Shown: positions 11,758 to 24,200 of the stretch, piece after piece
Layout of the letters: each line of letters opens with the position of its first letter
How positions within the stretch are numbered: the first letter of the stretch is position 1
Translations under genes and position numbers: made by a program
NCBI GenBank assembly: GCA_019095985.1
Contig: CM032664.1
Location: 24,790,611-24,854,610, forward strand
Reading direction: 5' to 3'
From: Streblospio benedicti
Lineage: Eukaryota > Annelida > Polychaeta > Spionida > Spionidae
DNA length: 64,000 bases
Notes under the pieces: generated by a model
Told to the model about the DNA's origin: nothing
What the model saw: only the letters and a program-made list of their open reading frames with translations
Database searches by the model: none

Positions 11758-12077
11758 TCATTTGATCAATATACAGTCTTAACACATACATTGTACACGT
11801 AATAGTCTATGAGAAGTTATCATTAATTTAGTCACGTCCATCATATGGTTCTACATCTAAATCACCAATCTAGACTCGGCATATGGCACTTAATGAACTG
11901 GAAACGAACCTTCTGCCTACAGAACACTTATCAAATGCATTAGACACTTCATCTGAGAAGTGCCATGAATTAGATTTGAGAATAATCGCGTCAATCTTAT
12001 CAACATATAACAGACTAATCAGAAAGGACAGTGCAGCTGTCCACTCTTGGGGGCTGGCTTGTGACGACATTCTCATC
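11758..12077 (-). other. Presumed 3' flank or 3'UTR of the receptor gene
   Basis: This follows the stop codon of the minus-strand receptor gene. I did not find a clear AATAAA on that strand here, so the transcript end is undetermined. Confidence 0.4.
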
Positions 12078-12207
12078 TTAAGAGGTCGCAGCAGTCATAT
12101 TGGCTGTGCTCTCATGCTGATCCAGGCCATGTTTACGGGACTCAGGAGAGTTGCCACCTTGAGTATCTGTAGGAGATGGAGAGCTGCCGTTGCCGTGGGC
12201 CTGACCT
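12078..12207 (-). CDS. Receptor exon 11: cytoplasmic tail and stop
   Basis: The acceptor AG is at 12208-12209. The exon enters in phase 2 and reads GQAHGNGSSPSPTDTQ and on to a TAA at 12078-12080. The 42-residue tail is rich in Ser, Thr and Pro, as expected for a phosphorylated GPCR C-terminus. Confidence 0.7.
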
Positions 12208-15200
12208 CTGAACTTTAGTGAAGACTTTAGCATCATCAGCACTCTCCTGTGAGATATTCAACAAAAAGTAGATAAAATACTAGTAGTAATGTTTATATGT
12301 TATAGCGGGGAGTTATTGAGAGGATCAAATCAAAACCAATAGAACCAAAACAAGTAGTTCTGGTGATGAAAAGGGTAAATATTTACAGACAACTTTTAAA
12401 GGTATTATAAATTCAAGGCTCAATATAATGTTGTATTTAAACAGGAAATTACTTTTTTGGAACCTTAACCAATCGTTGCAATTTATCTCACTTAGAAAGT
12501 AATGAACATGTTTGGAAAGTAATAGATCAAATACCTCGTTGAACTGTTAGAAATAATTGTATCATAGAACTGCAAAACAGACTATTACATAAAGTTAATG
12601 TTAATTCTAATTCCTGCATCTTAGAGATACTGACCGTTTTAATGAATGGAAAATGGAAAGCTATATCTCACTTTATTCAAATTGTTTGGAATGTCAGAAA
12701 TAATAAAATGTTCGTATAATTTATTCTGATATCACATTTCAAATGTATTGCTGCCATGAATTTTATTCAATTTTAATGTAATATGAAATAAATATAGAGA
12801 ATTGTAAATGATTCAAAAGTAATTGGGTGACAGATAAACCCTTGAAGGGTAGGGTGTTTTGTATTCTGTTTCATTTGATTAGTATTTTTTAAATGTACAA
12901 TACCATTCCACTATAAAAATAATCAATCAAGTAACAAACAAACAAACAAACAAACAAACACACAAACAAACAAACACACATAGATATTTTTCTACTGATA
13001 AATTATTATCTTACATAAGCAGTGATTGTACGTTTTATTTGCAGATAAGATATTAAGATTATTCAAGGAAATTAATGAATAGATTAAACATGGTGATTGC
13101 GTTTTTGGTAGATTCCCCTTGCCATTTTTCTTATGTATTACCGGTAATTCAATTCCCGGAAATGCACTATTCAATTTTTGCTAAATAATCTTTCACTGTA
13201 ATACCTAATCAATGAAAATACAAAAACGAGAACAAAAAATAATAAATAAAATGTCTGATAACTTTAATCGCTCTAAACCGATTTCCATGAAATTTGTCTA
13301 GTTTGACAGATAATGAAAGATGGTATATTGTAATGATAGTTTTGAAATGAGATTGCCTTAGTCCGTACTATATAGGCCTATAGACTATAATCCTAAAATA
13401 ATTTGAAACCGCAATCAGACCCCTCTCCACAAATACACTCAACATTAGGTCAGTAGATGTCATTATATCATTGGACTTCTAACTTATTACAACAGCGAGT
13501 AAGTTATGTAGTCTTTACATGACTTGGAGTAATAAGTCCAGTGACGTGCAGAGATATTTGTATTGGTCTACTTGACTTACATCAGGGCTACCTCTCTGTG
13601 ACCATTTGACTATGTCAAGTGGGCCTGACTATAGCACGGACAAAGTCAATCTCATGCGCTCTAAGTTGAATTATGGAACATGCTCATGAAAGCCGTGACC
13701 TTTTACTGGATGATTTTGACACCCATAGGACCGTTTATTGAAATTAGATCGTTCTGGAGAACAAATGAGTACCTCTTGCAGACGAACGTAACAAAGATGA
13801 AAACTCCTTGGCCAGCATTGAGGAGTATGAAGAGGTACCAGAGTGCGAGGCCCATTGCACCGATGTTGGCTAAGAGCCCTACTATCCACGGCAGTCCGGT
13901 CACCACAGTCAGCTACAATTCAATACACGCAATTTTGTTATCCTGCAAAACGATTTATATATGCAGATACTATATTGGTTTGTCTAGTGGTACAGTAGGG
14001 CCTTTCAGTAGGGCCTTTCAATGAATAGCATTAGGGTGACTGCCTTCACATGGTCTCAAAGGTTGAAGATTAGTGGCATTCGCTCTAAATGAAGACTTGA
14101 TCCAATGAAATGAGACTTACATTGTATAATCTATTCTGATTCCGTAGCTACCTTATTCATACGAATATTTTAGGTTCACAATAGTTAGCATTAGTCTCAC
14201 CTTTAGAGCAATAAGCAGCATGCTGTGGTGGTTGGCCATGTAGTTTGGGGGGCCACTCAGTGAGGCATCAGCGCACTGGTCACGGATTCGCTTGTAGATG
14301 ACGAGTGTGACCATCAGGCAGACCAGGTTGATGAGCATCACAGCAATGAGTGGAGCCCCCACCATGTAGAGCACAAAGAGGCCTGGGCGCACCCAGCACA
14401 GCTGAAGACAGTAGATAAGTAGGGCGGGTAAATGACTTGTCAGGTGCTTTTGTTAGTTGTTTGAGTGTCAAAGTTAGATGTGCATAAAGACAATATAATC
14501 TTGAGCCCTATTGTCTCAGAAGCTGTCAAGTCAATTGTTATTGAGAAAGAGGATACAATTTCACTATAACATTTTACATTATAAAACTTCTGTTACAACT
14601 CCAAACTATGCATTTAAGATTTCATCATCCGCATCTGTAACTGAGGCTACAGTTGAAAATGTAAAACATTTTGTAGATAGACATATGTCTGTCAGATCCA
14701 GGATAAATGAACTTCCATCATACTATTTTGTAGATAATTAGACTCGTAGAGAGGCTGAGGCAGAGGAGGCGGTCGCCTCTTCGATTTTAGCTTTACCTCA
14801 CTTGTCACCTTGCTCTTCATATTTCCCCTGCTCTTTTTTCCTTGCAGTGGTTACTAATCTGTATTCAGTAATCACATTTTTCTAGTATAATTGCCTTTCC
14901 AGTGTAAAATCAAACAATTGTTATAGTATCAGCTATGATGAGTGATCTTGCAATACTTTATTCTAATGATTTCAAACATAATGCTCTCTGATAAAGTGCT
15001 AAGGGTCATTGTGTTTAGTGAGAATATTATGTTAAATGTTTTGATAAAAAAGCATCCATATATTAACACATTTTATTTGTTTCTTTGAATAAAGTATTCA
15101 TTTTGTTTAAAAACAAAATTTTATTTCATATTTCATGATGATGCAGAGTACCGATAGCAATACGGACCTGAAATGAATTTCGCCTCCTCGCTTTAGAGTT

Positions 15201-18200
15201 ACATGTATTTATATGGTAAACATAAACGATTTCAGAAGCAGATCACCAAAGATAAGATTCAAATTCTAGAAACAGCTGATCACTTAATGCCTTTGTTCTT
15301 GTTTTGGATTGGCTATACGATACTGTATAGATATTATCCTAATATTGATGCTATTTTTGTTTGTAGTTTGTTTTGGTTCTGCTCCTTTTTTTCTTTGAAG
15401 ACGGCTCCAATAGTCCAACTATAGTATTTAACTATTAGAATTATAGTTATTTTCTAGTATGATAATTTTCACCATCATTGCTTACATCGTTTGATCCATA
15501 AATGTTTCCAATGGCTGAGAACTCTTCTGCGAGGATCCAGCCAGTCACATAGAGACATGGACCGCCCCAGGCATACAGAGAATAGAGGACGATCCAGATA
15601 GTTCTTCTCTTCATGGGGGCCTGGCATATAAAATCAGTAACCTTATATGTAAAGAAATGCGTACAGTGTAGATGGAGATATTTTCACGTAGACAAAACTA
15701 GACATATAGATAGAACTTGGTTCCCTCTCAATATAACCTGCTGTGACACAGCAGATTTGTCCATCACACAACAGCTATATGGAGAGCGGACCACATTCTC
15801 GCTCTGTATATTTTATGGGCTTTACAGATACAACTTATTTTTACAAGCCATAATAACCTTTTTATTTAGAGTTGGTAAGATAACTACAAAAGAAGCCACC
15901 TATTTTTTGCATACACTGTATTTGTCTACAGTCTAAGCCTATTCTCATGAAAGTCACATAGTTTGGTGTTGAATAAAAATGGGCTTGTTGAAATTTATAT
16001 CTTATCCTTAATTAACATCAAGTAGCTACAAATGTCCTATATTGAAGATAAATATTTTCTGAGAAAAGGCTTTCTAGAGATTTTGATTTTAAAAATAATC
16101 TTCATGAATCATCAACACTTTAATATTAATTATATTTAAAAATTGCAAAATTGATGGTTACCAAGCTCAAAATATATGTAAGATGAACAGTTGAACAGTT
16201 ATGGCAATGATGAGGAAAGCTTTTCTGGATGATCATATACAATTTGTTATTGGATAGCATTTTTGTGATTTCGATGTTTTCCTCTCATATATATAGTAAA
16301 CAAGTAAAAGTTAATGCTAATTTCTTCATAACAAAACGTTTCATCATTTTAGGTGTTTCAAAAAATGTTTCACCATTAGATATGGTTATTATCTAAACAG
16401 CAAGGTGTAATTTTTAAAGATTAACTCAATATCAAGAGATAATATCTAAGTTTAGTAATAGCGTAATATAACCTTTCAGGTCCTCTTTATTGTAAAAAAC
16501 GAATACCTTAATTTTGTAATTAAACATTAAATGTTTGGCTGACGTAGCATTAGCATTAGCATTAACAACACACCACATGCATGTCTTCTTTTCCAGACTA
16601 TGTTATATACAAAAGCTCTTTTCCTGGCTGAACTTGGAGAAATAATTATGTTAGTTACTAAATATTAAATAACACAATATGCCAATAGAGTACAACATAT
16701 AATATTTCAGAAACCATTCTCACCAGCTTCATTTTGACAAAGGCCGTGCAGACGTCTAGTGCAAAGACGTTCGTCCAGCAGAATACAGCTAGCCACATGG
16801 TGTGCTGGAAAACTGCTAGAACCCGGCACGTGACCTCGTAGCTGACAAACCACTTATTGACGAGGAATAGAAGTTGAGCTAGAACCAGTGCCAGGCACAG
16901 TTGGACGGTGATGATAGCTAATGAAGAAAATGAAGAGAATTACATGTACACTGTGGGAACCGCAGATGGTCACAACAGATTTATCATGTTCGCAACGGTC
17001 TTTTATGAAGGTGTAGCACTGCAAAAAATAGTGTTAATAGGGAGTTTTTTTTATAGAGGTCGTCTTGATTGGATCCTTTGCTGTTTCTTAAGTCACACTC
17101 TGATATAAATGAAAAGGCTCAGTTTGAACTTAGTTTTTGCTAGTTTTCCCGGAATTGACTCAACATGCACATATATGCATTTTTTCTAGACAATCAAACT
17201 TTCTCCGCTTTTTATAAACTTGCAGGTGTCTAGACGTGTGAATACAATCTATATGTTTATAGTAGTATATGATATAAATGATGTAATCTATATTAGAGTC
17301 ATCACAACTGTACCTGGTTGGGTCCTAAGGCCAGGGCACGCTGCATGCACAGCTGTGGTGGTCACAGCCAGCACTAGGCTGAGGCTCACCGTGGTCACAG
17401 TTAGGTAGCCCTGATGGTGGTCAAGTAGAGCATTATAAATATCTCTGCATGTCACTGTACTTATTACTCCAAGTCATGTAAAGACTACATTACTTACTCG
17501 CTGGTGCGATAAGTTAGAAGTCCAATAATATAATAACATCTACTGGTTTATAGGCCTACCTAATCAAAAGACATAAAATATTTATAGAAATGTCTTTGGT
17601 GTGTTGCGAAGGCTTGTGTTCGTTTTATTTGTATGTGACCAACTTCGTATGTATGTACGTATGTCTCTGGACAAGCTAGAGCGGTGTTTACTAATGAAAC
17701 AATTTTGTTGAAACATTACACACTCATTGGACATGACGCAACACCCAAGTGATTCTACTTTGCCAATTAAAGCGTGCTTTCCAGAGGGCCTTTATTGGTC
17801 ATTTGTAAATATTTTCTGCTATAGCTTTGATGATAATGCTGGAACAAAAACGTTCAAATTTGATATAATGCTCACATGCTTACTAAACACCATGTGCGTT
17901 AAATATTGGAACTTTGCCAATTTGTCCTATCAGGGAGCCAATCTAAGTCAATATTTCAATCACCCCCCCCCCCCCCCCTCCCCGATTAGTCTTTACCCTT
18001 GTTTATCGAGAATGCATCCGCAATTCAATCCCAAGAACTTAAATTTAGGTTGAATTACACATCAAATAATACATTTTTCTAATTTAATTGCTAATCAAAC
18101 ATATTTATTGCCCATGGGTCAACCTTGTTTTAGCAACGCTGTGCTCCCTGAGCCCGTTAGATCAACTTTAGATGTGATTCTGGTGTCATGCAACAAACAA

Positions 18201-21200
18201 ATAAGCTTCATGCTCACAACTTGCACATGTACCAGCACACTATCATACCTGAATAACATTGTGAATGTTTACAGTGTTGTCCTTTGGAACAGTCAGATGT
18301 GATGCACACACAAGAAATCGCCCATCAACAAGTTCAAGAAAGTCTCCGTGTTGAAAAGATACATTTGGTTCTGTATATCCATTAATCACTATCCCCTGCG
18401 GTCCTAGGTAGACTACTTGTGATTTGTCAAGGACTACTTTTTTGCAAGAGCCAATGCTTTTGATGCAAGCGCCACTCTCGAACGAAACATTCCACTGCAT
18501 TGTTTTGCCATCTGCACGTCTAAAAGCAAGTAAATTTCTCTCGGCTTCTGACTGGCTGGCAACAGCAGATATGAAACTCAATGATATCATAACAGAGTTC
18601 ATTCTGTATGTCATATTGGTGTTTTGGTCAAGCACAGAAATAGACGATGGCTCTGCATCTGTTAATTTGTCACTCACAATTGAGGAGCTTGGAAACCAAG
18701 CGAAACGACTGCTATTGTGCTGACATTTAATAGTGTCATTATGATTGTGATTGAGGATAGTAGCACTGATCAAGATCAGCTTTTCTGCAACAACATTCAG
18801 GAAAAATTTCCATTTTGAAATGATGGTTAAATGCTGCCATTCCAACCGTTTGGACGTAGATGCATACACCTGATAGACACAAATATTAGACATCCAGTTA
18901 TTAGTGCATGGAATAATTTCACTTTTGATAATCTTAATATGAAAATAAGTCTTCAAAAACTCTGCAGCAGCATATGAGCCAAGATATCCCATGCCTTCTG
19001 CAGCAGAAGTATTGACTTCATACACAATTGAAATACTACTAAAATTAAAGTCTCCAGCAGATGTCAACTCAATGCAACTGCCATTGGCTACTACACTATT
19101 TGGTGGGCAAGCTAGCTCTACACAGTCTCCCTGTATTTTCTCAATGTGCATGTGACTTTCACAAAGTGGTTCATCCAAGTACTTGTGAAATGTCTTAGGT
19201 TTCTGCTCTGCCCTAAAATCGAGAACAACACTGAAAGCAGGGAAGACCTGATAAAGGCGGCGATTTGTCTCGGCCTCTATCCATGACCCACAGTCAGTAT
19301 CGTTGATTGAAATGGCATTGCACAGGGAACAATGCAAATTCTTGTAAATATGTCGATTGATGCCAGAGGTCACTATGGACTTGTAAGACTCACACTTCAT
19401 CTTCACTGTGGTGTCGTTGTCGTAATTGAGTGATGGATTGCAAGTATCAATGACAGGCCGCGTTAAAACGCACTTGTGTCGCCCAGGATAAGAATTCACA
19501 AGTCCAAGAGGAAAGCGTGGGTAACAGTGTTTCACTAGAGCCTTATTGAATGCTTCAAGCCCATGATCCTTGAAGGTTAACACCATGTTTTGGGTGTTTC
19601 GGTCACAAAAATATATAGGATTGAGGATTTCAAGTGAGGACAAGTTGGCTTTATGACACGAGGCACAGTACCAGTTTCTGAAGAGGAGCTGCAATGATAA
19701 AAAACATTATAGGTATGCTGGTATCACTCTCAGTATCAGATGTCAAGCAAATTGACCTCTGAAATGTTTCGCCTGAGAGTGGATTAACATAATCTATCAT
19801 TTTATGTGACCTGTTTAAACACTGCACCCTGATTGGCTGATTTGTTGAATCCACCACACCCATCAACCTGATTGGTTGAACCCGCCACACCCATCTCATA
19901 CTCAGTTGGGATTGATCACTTGACCTCATTTATATTCGATTCATCACAGTCAGGACATCTTATACTCAGAGTGGCTGGTATTCATGGATCTGGTATAATA
20001 CTTCTAATAATGCGGAAGATTCAAGCAAATCACGTTGGTTAAATTTGGTTAGCTACCCACTGTGAAGTCTTAAACATGTGTCTGGTTTTATATATTTATT
20101 TACTCAACCAGATTACAGCAAAACAGGGGCTTTTGTAGGTAAGAGATTTCACCAATAGGTGGTGGCACTAAACCAGGGTGATTTATAAATATAAAATAGT
20201 GGTCAGTTTAGTTCGTGTACCCTTTAACATCCTTTTCTTTTGAAGTCTATACCAATAGGTACCTTGCTAGTTACTACTGTTACACTATAATGTGCCACCC
20301 CACATCAGACATTTTAATAATTGTAAATATAATACAAAGAACAAGTAAAGTAGAACCTCTCTGTAGAGATTTACAAGTGGTCTCAATAAAAAGGTAGCTT
20401 CTTTATGGCGGTTTACACTATGCGTGTAATGGATTCAGGAAAAATGATGATACTATTAGATAGGCGGTCATTTTATACAGTTGGTCTCAATAGGATGTTC
20501 TACCTGTTCCTCGTTTCCATACACAGGCACTTGCTGAGTAATGTGTGACATCGCGTCCACCTCCTCACAACGCGCCCGGAGGTCAGAGTCAATGTTAGGA
20601 TCGACAGCCAGAGGTGGGCAACGGACCACCATTAGAAACGGCACCTTGCCCTTGACATTGGTCGCTAACATCTCCTCACACTGCACACAGTTTGATATCA
20701 TCTTGTGTTTGGATACTACTTCCTCGCGAGACAACCTGAAAACGTTAAAAAGGTGCGAACGCCATGACAGCACCCAACCCAAACAAAAGGCTTTCTTTTT
20801 TTTTGGTTATGTCTAAAAAATTAGTACCATAGGAAAGAGCTCCTCGATCCCTTTCAACATCAGAAAATCTTTAAAGCAATTCTTTCCGAAAAATTAACAA
20901 GCATTACATGAAATCACGATTTTAATAAGACCCCCATTTCACATGGCCGATCCTATTTCCAGATCCTCCAAAAGACACCCGATTTGTCATTTCTGGGTGG
21001 ATCGTGCGTGATCTGGCGGCAAATGTGGAGTGATTTTGTTGGTTCGGCAGGGAATGGGCCACTTTTGGTCGGTTCTGGGCTGACTTTTCTTTTTTCGGTT
21101 TGTGTGCTCCATCGTCAAGCTTTTCGGGGCTGTCTGGGGGCTTTCTCTAGCATTTGTAACATCCTAAGGTCTCTTTGCTTAACTGTGGGCTCGTCTGCTG

Positions 21201-24200
21201 CTTTGAGAAGATGTATTGTGACAGATGAAACCGTAGGTGCCGCCGCTACCATTTCAATCTGAAGCAATGGAAGCATGAAACGGAAGCATCTTTTTCAACA
21301 GCACGATGCTCCAATACAAATGGTGTCCACCTGGAGAAAATGACACATTTCTGCCGGGTTCTGGTCCGAAATGTGCTATCACTTCCCTAGAGAAGTGATT
21401 TTGACTTTTTCGGCCTATGCGCTCCCGTTATAGGATTATTGAGATGTTGATCTGGATCAGCGTTTTGGTTTTCTGGTTCGTCTGGAGGACTAACTTGTTC
21501 ATCGTTAGGTCTCTCTGCTAACGGTGGGTTTGCTGACAATTTCCACAAAGATGTTCCCGTTTTATGGTGTACTAGTTCTGCATGGTCCCATTAGCCTGCC
21601 TTGTCTTCCAGTTCATCTGAAAGGTCACGGGGGGTGGGGTCATTGTTGATTGTGTCAAAGACGTATTTACAATGATAAGGCAACGAATAATTGTAACAAT
21701 GACAACCGTTGCACTTAACCGTGTTGTAGCTCAACAACAACACCAGGAGGAGAGAAGAGAGAATAATACCAGAGACTGTAGCAGATGAAGATGATGAAGC
21801 TTCAGAAGGCGGCCTTGAAGATGTTCAAGTTGATGCTTATCAGCAGAGACGACCATATACTCAGACGAGATTTTGGGTACGGCCCTAGGTCCTTCATGGT
21901 GCTGTTTTGAAGAGAAACACGCGTTGAAAGACCAAAAGCTGATGGTATTTCACGGTTTAATGGCCACAAAGCGTCTATTTGTGGCAGCCGATCATCACAC
22001 CTCTTCATCATGCTTCGTCAGTCTCGGCCCTTTCCCGTCACCTACAACGTCTCTGACGGCTTGTACGGCTCAGTGATTATGGCAAGCTTTGTCTCCTGAC
22101 GGTTACGTAATAAATATTGACACAAATCCGCCGATCCACCCCGAAATGACAAATCGGGCTTTTGGAGGATCTGGAGCTAGGATCGGCCATGTGAAATGGG
22201 GGCCTTAGGTTATTAGAGAAAATAAGTTAGTGCGTTTGCACCAGTTTTACAAGGTTTTTTTCCAATGGTTGTTTCAAAATTGTTTTTGGTCATATCGTGT
22301 TGGAGTTATAAGCAAAAGAACTATTGGACAAAGTAATACAAAACTGACAATTTCCGATTAAAATTTTCAAAAACGGTTCGAGACTTTGCAATATATCGTT
22401 TTAAACAGCTTCAGGAACTCCTACCAATGCTGTTTTTTTAAAACATTTATTGAGCCAGTGCTTTTGCAGTTAATATGCAAAAACAATATTCAACGTCTGA
22501 TTGCCTGTATTGCGCTTGCACCACCCTTTTATTTATTAGAGTTTCTGGTTGAATAATGGCTCATCCAAAAAAGATTTGTGGAGTCCTTTCAAATAGTGTT
22601 TACTGAATATTTTGATCCATTAGTTTATTAGATACAAGTGAACACAATATTCGGCATAGTACCACAATTTTGCATTCTCCAACTGCAATATTTTTAAGAG
22701 TTTCTGGTTATGTCGTACACCATTTAAAGGCTCCTGAGAAGCCCTTTCCAGTGATGTTTCAGCCATTAGTTAATGGGATATATGCAAATTACATTTTTGT
22801 AGATTTTCCCAAATTGTGTCAGGAAATCCTGTGACATATACAAAACGGAAGAGTACGGTTTGGGAGCACTGTCTTCCTTAAGGGTCTGCTATAAAAAAAC
22901 ATTTGGCTCAGGTCAAGATTGGATCTTGTTTCATTATGATTGATGACATTTGAGTACTTTAAGTAGCATTGCCAAAATATGTCCTTTCTGTCACAAGGTA
23001 GTAGTATCGCATAGCAATCAGCCAATTAGAATCGACTATGAGCGGCAAGTGGCAACATCTTTTTCTCACCACATTGCCGCTCATGATCAATTCTTAGTTG
23101 TTAACAGCCGTGTGAGGTCAGCGTTTCTCACTACTTTGCCGAGATTATTATTCATATAATCTATAATATTATTATGTAGTAATAACCTGTGGTTGGGTGA
23201 GCTTCAGCCATTTGGTCATTGTCAAAAAAAAAAACAATAAGAGGTTGCGTTGTTGGGGTTGGGGAAATAGGTTGTATGTAGCTCATGCCCACATGATATG
23301 GCATTGATAGACAAATTCGAGAAATTTCACCTGCAAGCCCAGACTGATATTTCTACCTCATATGATACTAATAATATTCAACTCATGTATATATAATTGG
23401 GAAAGCTTCATTCAAATATTACATGCCCAGCCAAATGTTTAGTATACTAGGCAAGTAGGCAGTCCAATGTGTCCCATGTCTATCATCAATCTAAAAACAA
23501 CTCACTGTGTGGTGTTGTCACCATGACAAGTGGCCTGGTAGTCATAGCAACAGTCACCATGGAGCAGACATGCGGAATCGCAGAAACAGGAGCCATTATG
23601 GGTTGGTTCATGTGACCCACACCAACCTTGACAGTTGGCTAAAGGGCACATGTCATAAGCATTACCTGAAATTGGAGCGAGTAATTATGTAACCTAAAGG
23701 ATGGTCTAGATTGGGGGGGGGGGTCCTGATACCACTTACCACTTAAATTTTAGCTCATTTCCCACTTTACACTTAAATTTTAGCCCATTTCCTACTTCCC
23801 ACTTAATATTTTCATTTGCCACTAAAATGCGTAATTTTAATGAACATTTTGTTCACTTTTACAAAAAATGGCATGATATTATAACGACCAATTTTAAATT
23901 TTTATAAATTTACGTGCATGACCCCCACTCGCGCGTTTTTCTTATAGTTTCCCACTAAGATTAGAATTTGTTCCCACTTAATTTTGGTAATTTTCCCACT
24001 TCCCACTTAATTGCCCAAATTCCCACTAACCACTTAATTTTTGTCAATTTCCCACACCCCACTTTTTAATTCTAAGGCCATTTCCCACTAACCACTTAAA
24101 GGGAATCGGCACCCTCCTAAAGGGCTGTGATGGAACGCAGAATATTTATGTGCATTGTGTTCAAACTACCATGTGAATAGATTGCATAGTGGACATTAAT

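Noticed and set aside
11883-12218. Plus-strand frame of 111 aa starting MALNELETN
   Set aside because: The right part is antisense to receptor exon 11, and I see no splice or promoter context; a chance frame is more likely.
13680-14024. Plus-strand frame of 114 aa
   Set aside because: It lies across receptor exon 10 on the opposite strand; the minus-strand reading has membrane helices and correct splice sites, so this is a shadow.
14153-14392. Minus-strand frame of 79 aa starting at an internal Met
   Set aside because: This is part of receptor exon 9 plus intron; the true exon is 14201-14401 by splice sites and phase.
16724-16917. Ordinary rhodopsin-type receptor
   Set aside because: No DRY or NPxxY motifs; the WLAVFCW pattern, Cys-Trp in the second outer loop and the large Cys-rich ectodomain fit the secretin/Methuselah family.
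18424-18723. Plus-strand frame of 99 aa
   Set aside because: Antisense to the long receptor ectodomain exon, with no motif of its own.
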